Below are positions 22,316 to 31,445 of a stretch of 64,000 nucleotides of DNA, one piece after another (position 1 is the stretch's first letter; each line of letters starts with the position of its first letter). The DNA lies in assembly GCA_017591395.1 (NCBI GenBank), contig WEDG01004189.1, positions 1 to 64,000 on the forward strand. The letters are read 5' to 3'. Made by a program: the position numbers and the translations under genes. The notes beneath the pieces are model-generated. The model was not told the DNA's origin. It was given only the letters and a program-made list of their open reading frames with translations, and did not search any database. Source of the DNA: Schistocephalus solidus. Its lineage: Eukaryota > Platyhelminthes > Cestoda > Diphyllobothriidea > Diphyllobothriidae.

Positions 22316-23130
22316 TTAAATAACGTTTTTCTTTTTGGAACTTAAGTTTGGAGCATACTTTGACTTGCCCGGCTTTTTGATAAGTTTATTAGATTGGACA
22401 GCTGAGACCGGAGTGGATAGCGTGGAATGGGAACGAGGTGGACTTGACCCAGTTTTGTTGACTAAGTCAACAGTAGGAATACAAGGAAAACTACGTTGAA
22501 ACGGAGAAGCAGTCGGTCTTGGCACTTTAGACGGAGTTACTGACATTAATGGTGGGCTAACGACATGGCTGATAGGTACTGCGTTTGAAATTCCTATTTG
22601 CGAGGAAGAAGGCGTTAATGGATTCGTTGAAAGAAGAGCGGGAGTTGAAGTTAAGGAGGTTTTTGAACCGGGCACTGTAGTAGATTGCTGTACCGTCTCG
22701 TTATGGTTTGCATAGCCATGACCAGACTTATGGATAATGGATTGAGAGGCCAAAGACCTATGCAAGAAGGGAGACGCATTCCTTTCGCTCCATCGGTGTA
22801 AGATCCCGACATAGGAAACATTTTGCATCTTCTAGATAACGAGAAATATGAACTCGTTTGTGCAAAAATGGAGTCAACCTCGATTGGTGAAAAAAGGGTG
22901 ACTAATATAGGTGGAATTTTGCTACGTTAGGAGAGGCGTTTGGCTTTCGCTATTTTGTAGTTGAAACCGCACGAGTACAGGAAGTTCACGGCAACGTCAA
23001 TGGGTCGTCTGTCCCGTGAAACATTTTTTAAAAGAAAATTATAATTTCGTTCTGTCGGTCTGATGTTTAACTGGCAACAAAATGGACGAGAGAATCCAGA
23101 CGCTGACATTCCTGAGAGGGAAGAGCAGAG
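22316..23130 (-). pseudogene. LINE-C ORF1 (minus copy)
   Basis: N terminus at 23109-22927 (MSASGFSRPFCCQLNIRPTE; ending FNYKIAKAKRLS with a stop). The middle part has a few changes. The Ser/Pro-rich tail is at 22828-22316 (QNVSYVGILHRWSERNASPF; SVTPSKVPRPTASPFQRSFP; STPVSAVQSNKLIKKPGKSK). The last part of ORF1 continues to about 22000 in another frame. It is the mirror of the plus copy and supports the same ORF1 type. Confidence 0.7.
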
Positions 23131-23174
23131 ATGTCGCCGTCGAATAAGTTCCCCAGTATAGAGAGAACTGACCC

Positions 23175-23430
23175 AAACTTTGACATAAAATCATTACGAA
23201 AGAAGATAGAATCAGTCCAGCACTTCTTTACAAAAAGAGTTTGCTATTCAGATCACTGAAACCTGTCCTATCACCAACGCTGTGAGCTTACAAGCCTTGA
23301 CCCGCTGTGGCTTCGCAGATTACAGAAGGGACTATTTTTACTGTTTAAACTACTAAAATTTCGTACATTTAACCCCCTTATATCTCTGAGGTACCTCGAC
23401 CACTCTCGGCGCACCAGTCATCGAGAGTGT
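23175..23430 (+). mobile_element. LINE-F RT fragment inside LINE-C 5' region
   Basis: About 255 bases on the plus strand that match the LINE-F RT tail at 37535-37760: IESVQHFFTKRV, LTSLDPLWLRRLQKGLFLLF, YLDHSRRTSH. It sits where the minus LINE-C should have about 230 bases of 5' untranslated sequence (compare 14620-14830), so it replaces that sequence rather than simply adding to it. No tail or target duplication is seen at its ends. Confidence 0.75.
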
Positions 23431-23538
23431 TAAAAGTGCAAAGTTTTTATCAAAAAATCAGTAAGTAATTAAAGTTTTGGATAAGGAAATTCTGAAAAAA
23501 TAGAACTTTTCACTTATCTTTTAAAAACGAACTTTTTT

Positions 23539-25557
23539 ACGAGGGAATCTGAACCGGTGCCGACGTTTCAGGCATCCTCATTGAATGTTATCAGCACTAT
23601 TGATTTCTCCATAGAACTAATTCGTAAGCAAATAATTCGTCTTAAAAACTCGCACTCTTCAGGGACTGATGGTATTCCAAACTCAAATATTAAGAGAGTG
23701 CCGAGCTTCCCCCGATTGCTTAGCCATATATTCTCAGTTTATCTTTTAAACGGATTCTTTCCTGACTCATGGAAGACATCTATTATCCTTCCTGTCTTCA
23801 AGTCGGGATCTCGTTCGGACGTTAATAATTATCGAGGCGTTCACAAAACCCCGGCTCTCGCAAAACTTCTTGAAAAAATTATGTTTAATCAAATTCTCGA
23901 CTTTTGCCTAGAAAATAAGCTTTTAAGCGAATCGCAATATGGTTTTCTACCTGGTAGATCATGCGAAGTGTGTCACTTAGCTTTTTTTAAACCTCGTCAC
24001 TTCCCTTCGTAACGAGCAACAGTCAGTTTTTGTGATCTTCTTTGACCTGAGCAAAGCCTTTGACAAGGTACCGCACAAACGTCTTCTAGTGAAACTGGAA
24101 GCCATCGGCATCCAGCCTCCTCTCCTTGACTTCATTGGTTCCTACTTGTCTAACCGCAGCCAGAAGGTCTTAGTAGGTAATAGCTATTCGAGGCCTCAGC
24201 CGATCACGAGTGGTGTTTTTCAAGGCACCGTTCTAGGTCCCCTTCTCTTCATTCTGTACATTAACGAAATTTCAACTTTACTCACAAATTCACAAAATTT
24301 CGTTAAAGCTGACGATCTCAAGTGCATTTGTTCATTTTCTAAAGACACTGCTAATAGTTATGTTGATAAAATCAACACTGATCTACTTATGCTCACACGT
24401 TGGAGCTGTACTTGGCAGATGGAAATTTCTCCATCCAAGAGCAGTTTCATGTGTTTTGGCCCTGCAAAGCTTCCTGGACCCCTCGTATTTCCAAAAAAGT
24501 ACACTTTTTAGAACGATCAACCATAAAAAGACTTAGGTCTAATTTATACGAATAAGCTAGCATTATCGCCTCATGCAGATCGAATTACTGCAAAAACTGC
24601 ACAGATATGTGGTTTTATATCACATAATTTCTTCCTTCCGGAAATAAAGTTGAACATATACCGCATGTTTGTTCTTCCTATCCTCGAATACTGCTGTCCT
24701 CTATTTGGGCTGATGAACGTCTCTGACCGCAGTAAGATTGAAAAAGTTCAGAGGGTTTTTACTCGAAGACTATTTTCTCTTCCTGGATCCAGTATCTCCT
24801 ATACGGATAGATGCCAGTTAGCAAACATTAAATTTCTGTGGGTTAGAACACTCGAAGCCAGTCTCTGCTTCCTGTTTTGCGTTTACTCTAGTCCAAATCT
24901 TCCAATATTAACGCTCTCACTTCGGTAGATCGACCCTATGCCACTCGTAATTCTTCCATAATCATTTCACAACACCGTAGCTCCACAACTAACCGGTCTC
25001 CGTTTTTTGCCTCCAAATATGCTTTCATATGGAATAATCTACAACTGCAAATTAGGTTGTCGCCTACATTAGCTATTTTCAAAACCAAATTACGCAAACA
25101 TTTAACTTCGGAAGATATAAAGTCCTTATTGTCTGTTTCCTTCCCAAACTCGCAACTTTTGGATTTTGAAAAGGGTCCTCCTGGTATTTGAGGCAGCTCC
25201 CTTGATATTATATTGGTCTCTAATTATATTTCCATCATCCTTTGCAGTCAATCTTTGCATTCACTTTTTCTTCCCGTCCTTTTAAACTAGCATTGCCAAC
25301 TCTTGAAAACCTTCATACTTACCTTCAAATTTGCAACCCTGATGATAGTCTCCAGGTTCTGTTGATGATCGAGGCGGGTTCTGATGGTTTCGCCTTTTTG
25401 GTAATGGACGATGCAGTCAGCAAGGTCGCATCTCGATGATGATCTCGTGACCTCTACTGTCCCGTCTTCGTTTTCGACCATCTTGTCTACGATGAGTTCG
25501 TCTTCTCTCACCTCCACTGGTGTTTATAAACAGTAGCTCTGACTGCTATATTATCTC
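23539..25557 (+). mobile_element. LINE-C plus-strand copy, 3' half (RT and part of 3' UTR)
   Basis: Continuation of the plus-strand LINE-C after the minus-strand insertion. The first codons (ESEPVPTFQASS) follow on from FFANNL at 18275 when compared with the minus copy. RT runs to about 25190, followed by 3' untranslated sequence. This is cut at 25557 by the start of a LINE-F element, so the hairpin and tail are missing. Confidence 0.82.
23557..25190 (+). pseudogene. LINE-C reverse transcriptase (plus copy)
   Basis: Pieces: 23557-24012 (fingers: LKNSHSSGTDGIPNSNIKRV; PVFKSGSRSDVNNYRGVHKT; SQYGFLPGRSCEV); 24032-24511 (motif A FDLSKAFDKVPHKRLL, motif B GVFQGTVLGPLLFILYINE, box VKADDLKC, then SKSSFMCFGPAKLPG); 24600-24928 (thumb: RMFVLPILEYCCPLFGLMN); and 24950-25190 (FFASKYAFIWNNLQLQIRLS). 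Frame breaks lie near 24012, 24511 and 24910, so it is not functional. It is the most readable LINE-C RT palm in the window. Confidence 0.85.
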
Positions 25558-25608
25558 AAATCTCAAAATAACGGATGGACATTTAGTTCAAGTGAAAAGA
25601 ACATTTCT

Positions 25609-26376
25609 TTGGCCGAAGGCAGTCACCCTGACAGCCTAACTGTCCCGTTTAAGAAACCAAAAACGTGTGTGCTAAAACTAATCGTCCTCAATGCCAGATC
25701 TCTGCTCAATAAGATGCCTTTGCTCCAGACTCTGGTTTTCATCCACTGCCCTGACATTGTAATAGTTACAGAGACATGGGCAACACCCTGTGTATCCGAC
25801 TCCGAACTCTCTATTCTCGGCTACGCTTACATTCCAAATGATCGACACGAGGGCCGTGGCGGAGGAAGCTGTATGTATGTTAGGCAACCACTTACATTAT
25901 TTCCATTGGACTATCGCCAATTTACCGCGGTAGAGAAGAGCTGTTGGCTCCGAGTAGTCCTTAAAGATAACTACTCTTTACTCGTTGGTAGTGTATATCG
26001 CCCACCCAATGCCAGCGAGGATTACGATCTTTGTCTCTCGCTGGCATTTCACGCCGCAGCTGACTTAAATCTGAAGTACTGCTTGATTGCAGGTGACTTT
26101 AATCTTCCTGAAGTTCACTGGTTTCCAACTTCCGGTCCTGCAAAGTTCGAAGACCTACTTGAGGCCATGTGGGACCAGGTAGTTGATTTTCCCACCCGAG
26201 GATCAAACATACTTGATCTTATTTTCTGTATAGGTTGTCAGCCATTGTCAGTGTCACCTTTAGATCCACTTGGAAATTCTGATCATACTAAAGTTCTTTC
26301 TTCACTAGAACTAGAGTCTGCTGAAACGTTTTCCAAAAAATATAGCTTTTCCTTGATTTCAGATCAGCAAATATGA
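25609..26376 (+). pseudogene. LINE-F endonuclease (best copy)
   Basis: A 255-codon open frame for a nearly complete APE-type EN. Motifs: LIVLNARSLLNKMPL, IVIVTETWATP (catalytic Glu), RHEGRGGGSCMYVR, LLVGSVYRPPNAS, LKYCLIAGDFNLPEVHWF (Asp/Asn), NILDLIFCIG, and LGNSDHTKVLSSLE (terminal Asp-His). The apparent start lies a few residues inside the spacer from ORF1. Because LINE ORF2 usually continues into RT, the stop after DQQI near 26376 is a lesion. The linker follows in another frame: FRRRLRRLSCRFHLQ. Confidence 0.82.
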
Positions 26377-26699
26377 AGTAATTGCTATCACACCTAAATT
26401 CCCACGACTGGACTTACTTCTTTGCATGTTCGGATGTGAATGTTTGTACTGATACTTTTTACAAAGTTCTACATCCACTCATTTCTCGTTTTGTTCCCCG
26501 TAAGAAAATAATTCATGTCAAGGATGAAGTCTACCTCCCTTTATCATTCCGCCGTAGACTGCGTAGACTCTCCTGTCGTTTTCATCTACAAAACGACACC
26601 TCCATCCTGACCTTGATCCAACAAATCTTTGAAGAGGCTAAGAGACTGTCTGACGAAAAATGACAAGCCGATGATGTTAACTTTGCCGAAAACCCTTCG

Positions 26700-27540
26700 T
26701 TAAATGTTGCGAAGCTCTTTTCGCGCACAGTAAAAGCGCAGAGAAAAACGCAGCACCCCGTACTTCGAGATGCCTTAGGAAGCCCAATAGCTGATGCTTA
26801 GTTGACTGCTGATAGCTTCAATACTTTCTTGTCTAGAACGTTTAGTGAACATACTGTCGCCCCTTTCCTAACATCCAGGTTTGGACCGGTAACGTCCTCG
26901 AAACCATAACTTTTACCCTCTGGGACGTGACCGGAGCCATTCGGCGTTTTCGTCAATCTTACAGTCCAGGACCCGATGGCGTCCCGGTCAGCGTTCTAAA
27001 GGCGGATGCTAACGATATATTTCCGTCTCTTCTGTATAAGATATTTAATCTTGATCTTGAAAGTGAAACTTTCCCTATTTTATGGAAGGAATCGCACATA
27101 CGGCCTATTCCCAAACACGGCCGACCTACGTCATTTGACGACTTTAGGCCAATATATACACTACCAGCAGTCTCGAAGATCTTCGAGACCTTGATTAAAG
27201 ACAAGATGATGCGTCACCTAAGAGAGAATAACCTACTTAATGCTGCTCATCATGGTTTTCTCGAAAAAAGGTCTTGTGACACTTGCCAGCTCTCTTTATT
27301 TGATCATGTGCTACAATCTAGAGACAGCGGTTTTGCAATTTACACCGTTTCTTCGATTCCACTAAGGCTTTTGATTGTGTTGACCATGATCTCCTACTGC
27401 TGAAACTTGCCTCCTTCGGCATAGGTTACAAGCTTATGAACTTAATATTTTCCTATTTGAACGCTCGCGCACAACGGGTTAAAATTTCTGATGTTATCTC
27501 CAACCCCACGCATGTGAGGAGCGGAGTTATTTGGGCAGCG
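26700..27540 (+). pseudogene. LINE-F reverse transcriptase fragment
   Basis: RT fingers and start of palm: FRQSYSPGPDGVPVSVLKAD (26950-27010), HIRPIPKHGRPTSFDDFRPI (27095-27155), FETLIKDKMMRHLRENNLLN, HHGFLEKRSCDTCQLS, then motif A in a shifted frame (DSTKAFDCVDHDLL near 27360-27395) and YLNARAQRVKIS near 27455-27490. Motif B is damaged (VIWAACSG) and the catalytic motif C is absent because the copy ends. Compare 36430-37690 for the same protein. Confidence 0.8.
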
Positions 27541-27545
27541 TGCTC

Positions 27546-27660
27546 GGGTTTTCAAAGGCTCTGCCTATCTCCCTTATATATACTGAATTATAATTATAAC
27601 TTTACATGAATAGGCTTATCAAGAGCAATGCCTGTAACCATTCAAATATACAATATATAA
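27546..27660 (+). mobile_element. LINE-A 3' tip followed by a LINE-G-like 3' tip
   Basis: 27546-27575 is the terminal LINE-A hairpin with its TATATATACTGAATTATA tail. From about 27598 there is a decayed match to the LINE-G end at 1830-1880 (AGGCTTATCAAGAGCAATGC). Both are very short 3' remnants. Nothing recognisable follows in 27661-28002, about 340 bases without a gene. Confidence 0.65.
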
Positions 27661-28118
27661 TGGGAGGTAACCGCAGTGTAGAACGTCGAGGTGATGCAGT
27701 GCGTTACCTTGATCATGAGGGGGGTGGAGAGATGGGTTGAAATTCCACCTGAAGGCGGAGAAGAAACCGCAATGCCACTGCCTTATAGCTTTCGAAATTC
27801 GAGGGACCCCTTACGTTTGCGAGATGACATTGAGCTCGCTGAGGACAGAGATAACTTTACATAGGAGTGGGCAATGTTAAGATGGAATCAAAGTTTAAAA
27901 TTTTTTTATAGTTGCTCAGATAACTAGCAGATTACAAGCGCCAGGAGCCGACGCTCCTATCGGCTAGCATGCCCAAGTTTTCATGTCGATTCTCTTATAA
28001 TTCAGTATAATTCAGTATATATAAGGGAGATAGGCAGAGCCTTTGAAAACCCTATTTACAGATAGACGCTAGCAAAACAAGCAAATGTTGCATAGCGATA
28101 GTCGTTTTAGCATATCGA

Positions 28119-29747
28119 TCATCGCGGTCGACTTAATATATGTCCATCAAGTAAAAATGCATCAAGTCTTCTTTTAAACATTTCAACGCTTTCAGCCTTA
28201 ACAACTGAGACTGGCAGTTTGTTCCATTCTTCAATCACCCGTTGGGAAAAGACGTTGGCCCGCACTTCAAGTTTGGCGTGTTTTCTTTTCAGTTTGTATG
28301 GGTGTCCTCGGAGACTTGTCAGGTTTGCCAATTCAAAAAGGTTTGCCATCTGAAGAGCACAATCAACTCCACTGACCAGTTTGAAGACTAAGATCATATC
28401 CCCTCTGTATTGCCTATAAGAGAGAGGAACAATTTAAAGTCTTGCTAGGCGGCCCTCATAGGGTAGGCATTCCAATCCACTGACTACTTTCATTGCCCTC
28501 CGTTGAACTTTCTCCAGCAGAACGTAGTCATGTTTCGTCAAAGGGCGCCACGCCTGAACGCAATATTCCAACACCGGCCGGATAAATGTTCCAAACACGC
28601 GCCCATAAAGCTCTTCGTCAAAATTAACGAAGGACTCTCCTGATTGCGCCTCAGATACACATAGCTTTTTTTGCGATATTCGCACAGTGCGACGATGGTT
28701 TGAGAGTTGGTGTTATCCATATACCCAAGTCCTTTAGAATATTTACCTCTTTCGAGTTGGTGACCACTGATGAAGTACTGGTATTAAAACCTAATCATCC
28801 TTCTAAAACTTGAACGCATTCGGATTATTTGGCATTTGTTAAGATTAAGGTTCAGCAGCCACTCATCACACCATGTTTGCCAGCGATCTAAGTTTTGTTG
28901 TAATTTCCGCATATCCTCCGGTTTTTCAATCGATTTCCATAACTTCAGATCGTCAGTGAACATTACTTTCTCGCATGTCAGACAATCCAAGCAGTCGTTC
29001 ACGTATATCAGAAACAAAATGAGACCCAGAACGCTGCCCTGCGGAACTCCACTGTGAACGGTTTCCAGGTGAGACTTGGCATCTCCAATACAAACACGCT
29101 GGCGCCTGTCAGTGAGAAAGTCGGCAAACCATTTGAGTAGGTTGCCAAACATACCCATTTGACGGAGCTTAAAGATCAGACGTTTGTGTTGAACCCTGTC
29201 AAAGGCTTTGCTAAAGTCAATGTAGACCGCATCGACTGACAAACCCATTTCTAATGATTTTGTCCAACTTTCCATGGATGTGAGCAGGTTTGTGGGGCAG
29301 GATCGACCACTTCGAAATCCATGTTGATATGAACTTAGCAAGTTATTCTCTTCAAGATGCCTCATCAGTTCTGTTTTGATTATCTTCTCCATCATTTTGC
29401 AACAGATACTCGTGTGAGGCTGACTGGTCGGAAACTGTTTGGTGATGTCCTCTCTCCTCCTTTATAGATGGGGGTTATGTTGGCTATCTTCCACTCGGTA
29501 GGCAGAGCCCCGCCTCCATCGAACTTTCAAATATCTTGGAGAGCGGAGAGGCCAGCTGGTCTGTGAGTTCATTGAGAACTTTTGCGGATATACCATCTGG
29601 GCCAGGTGATTTAGTGGGCTGTAGCTGTTTCAGAGTTTTTCTTACTCTGTCCATTGGGAACGACACCGTGCTTATTTTGTTTGTAGATGTGGCAGTACTG
29701 TAGTATTCGTCCTCGTCAAAAGGTGGTTCCTTGGTATACACGGACAT
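28119..29747 (-). pseudogene. LINE-A reverse transcriptase (copy 2)
   Basis: Better preserved than copy 1. 29747-29484: fingers (LQPTKSPGPDGISAKVLNEL). 29395-28784: 203 open codons with YQHGFRSGRSCPTNLL, motif A YIDFSKAFDRVQHKRL, motif B HSGVPQGSVLGLILFLIYVN and catalytic box FTDDLKLW, where the usual Ala is Thr but both Asp are present. 28685-28434 and 28397-28119: thumb and C terminus (FGTFIRPVLEYCVQAWRPL; FSQRVIEEWNKLPVSVVKAE). One-base deletions near 29507 and 29400 and a frameshift near 28700 inactivate it. Confidence 0.88.
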
Positions 29748-29837
29748 AAAGAAATTAGAAAAGAGGCTGGTCTTATCAGAGTTATCAGTTAACCTGTTTC
29801 GCTGATTGTCTTTAAGACAAGGAATGCAGTCGCGATT

Positions 29838-30320
29838 TCAATTTGCCTTATTAAAGTAAGCATAAAATCTTTTCGAATTTCTTGGTATGTCATTGACTAT
29901 TTCTGACTCAAAGGTTGATCTTTCTTTTCTCAGAAGATTCCGACACCGATTTCGTTGTTTCTTAAAAGCGGAAAAATGTTCGGGTTGTTGATATCTGGCA
30001 TATGTTCTCCACAGTCTTCTTTTCTTATTGAGATTCCTTTTCATTTCCGATGTCACCCACTCGGGTCGAGAGACGCACGATCGCCTTTTAAGTGGGCAGA
30101 ATTTCTCTACCAACTGCTGAATCAATTTAATAATGAAAAACCAGGCAGCGTTTGGGTCAGGTACATGTGTAGGGCTCCAGTCTATCCCAATCAGTAATTC
30201 TTTCATTTTGGTATAATCCCCTTTCCATATATTTCTCTGCCTAACTGCACGACGTTTTTGTACAGAAAAATGACTGTACTCCCAAGCAAGAACACAATGA
30301 TCACTTTGTCCAATCGGCAC
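29838..30320 (-). pseudogene. LINE-A EN C-terminus and linker (copy 2)
   Basis: Continuous 160-codon frame: the end of EN (GQSDHCVLAWEYSHFSVQKR, with the Asp-His pair), then EWVTSEMKRNLNKKRRLWRT and the basic AFKKQRNRCRNLLRKERSTF helix leading towards RT. In copy 1 the same stretch is split by a frame change, so this copy shows that EN and linker are one protein. Confidence 0.8.
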
Positions 30321-30368
30321 GTAAGAACGTAATGCAAGGATGTAATTGTCATCTCTACTTATGACTAG

Positions 30369-30869
30369 TTCAGTTCAGTTCAGTGTTCAGTTCAGTTCAG
30401 TGTATTTGAGAAAAATAGGCTTACGCCTTTGAAATCCCTATTTGATACAGAAAGTCGGAAGAATAATAAGCAATGTAAAAAAATTTACAGTCAAGTGAAT
30501 GCAGGCAGATTTACGTGGTACACGGATATTGTTAAGGTTAAGTTGTCACATAATCTTCCTGGTGCAACAACATATGTATGTCAAGCCGATGTTTAAATAT
30601 ATCCACAGACTGGGACATGACAATCGCCTCAGGTAGGTTATTCCACGGTTTCAAGACACGGTTGGTGAAAAAATACTTCCTCACATCCAATCTTACTTGG
30701 AGCACACTTAGTTTGAATGGATGACCTCGGAGATTATTCGAAGTAGCAAGTTGGAAAAAGTCATCACATAGGAGGGCGCAATCCATGCCACGCACGAATA
30801 AACCTTCCGTATCGTGCGTGGCATGGATTGCGCCCTCCTATGTGATGACTTTTTTCCAACTTGCTACTT
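30369..30869 (-). mobile_element. LINE-E 3' fragment inserted in LINE-A
   Basis: A 5'-truncated LINE insertion. Its tail is a CAGTT/ACTGA repeat at 30369-30400, followed by the family hairpin (AGGG..GGC-gtaa-GCC). The coding remnant 30795-30538 (RGMDCALLCDDFFQLATSNN; FTNRVLKPWNNLPEAIVMSQ) is an RT C-terminal tail related to LINE-D and G. Its 5' end is a 55-bp foldback. The LINE-A EN sequence on either side lacks about 9 bases compared with copy 1, so the insertion may have caused a small target deletion. Confidence 0.8.
30743..30867. repeat. 55-bp inverted repeat (foldback) at the LINE-E 5' end
   Basis: Left arm 30743-30797 and right arm 30812-30867 are reverse complements, apart from one extra A/T in a run. 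The loop is about 14 nt. The left arm is LINE-E RT coding sequence; the right arm is its inverted copy. Confidence 0.92.
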
Positions 30870-31440
30870 GCTAGCTTGACTGCTCCCCATTTTCGGAGCC
30901 GCGTCTTCATTGTGACATGTTGGGTAAGAAACTCGTCATTTACCAACTGTAGTTATTTCTGTTCGAATGAATTTTCCGGTCGCGAACAGTACATTGACAC
31001 CCAATCGATATCGGGAGCGTTGAAATCCCCTACTACTAACAAGTGTTTGCTACGGCAGATTTGCTTTACCCCTGTGAGGTGTGCTTCGTCCGTGTCCGTT
31101 CGGCTGTCCTGGGGATCGATATACCACGGCAATATGGAGGTCTGGTTGGTTTGGGACTTTCAGTTTACAACAAAGTATTTCGCAAGACGAGATCCTATTT
31201 GGCGAGGGCCCATCCTGAATGAAGTCAATGCCTTCTCGTATGAACATTGCGATTCCACCACCCCTACGTCCGTTTCTATCCATGCGGATAAGCTGAAAAA
31301 CAATCTATTCTGACTTCTGTGTCTGCGATTTGTTCATTTAACCATGTTTCAGTTAGAGCTATGAAGTCAGGTTGTAAATGGTCCACGACCAGTTTAATTT
31401 CATCCATTTTGTGCAATAGACTCTGCACATTTTTGTACAT
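30870..31440 (-). pseudogene. LINE-A endonuclease N-terminal part (copy 2)
   Basis: EN start near 31430 (SLLHKMDEIKLVVDHLQPDF), ALTETWLNEQ near 31345, then 31283-31050 (MDRNGRRGGGIAMFIREGID; LHIAVVYRSPGQ). The LVVGDFNAPDIDW motif lies near 31030-31000 in another frame, and the domain is cut near 30880 by LINE-E. Its C-terminal end is at 30368-30240. Frameshifts near 31300, 31100 and 31050. Confidence 0.8.
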
Positions 31441-31445
31441 GATTT

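Larger units (their letters stand above)
18276..23532 (-). mobile_element. LINE-C, near-complete minus-strand copy
   Basis: About 5.2 kb, read right to left: 5' untranslated start (23532-23430), a foreign LINE-F piece (23430-23175), ORF1 (23130-22316), endonuclease (21940-20690), RT (20690-19064), and a long 3' untranslated region (19063-18300). It ends in a GGCCC..GGGCC hairpin and an AATAAAT-type tail at 18276-18300. It is inserted into the plus-strand LINE-C at the motif CTTACGA (left flank TCTTA at 18275; right flank TTACGA at 23539). Confidence 0.85.
25558..27545 (+). mobile_element. LINE-F copy (end of ORF1, EN, RT start)
   Basis: A LINE-F copy truncated at both ends. It begins in the last codons of ORF1 (HLVQVKRTFLWPKAVTLTA at 25575-25635). 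It then has the EN, the linker (26382-26663) and part of RT up to the residues before motif B. It stops at 27545, where a LINE-A 3' hairpin abuts. Confidence 0.82.
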
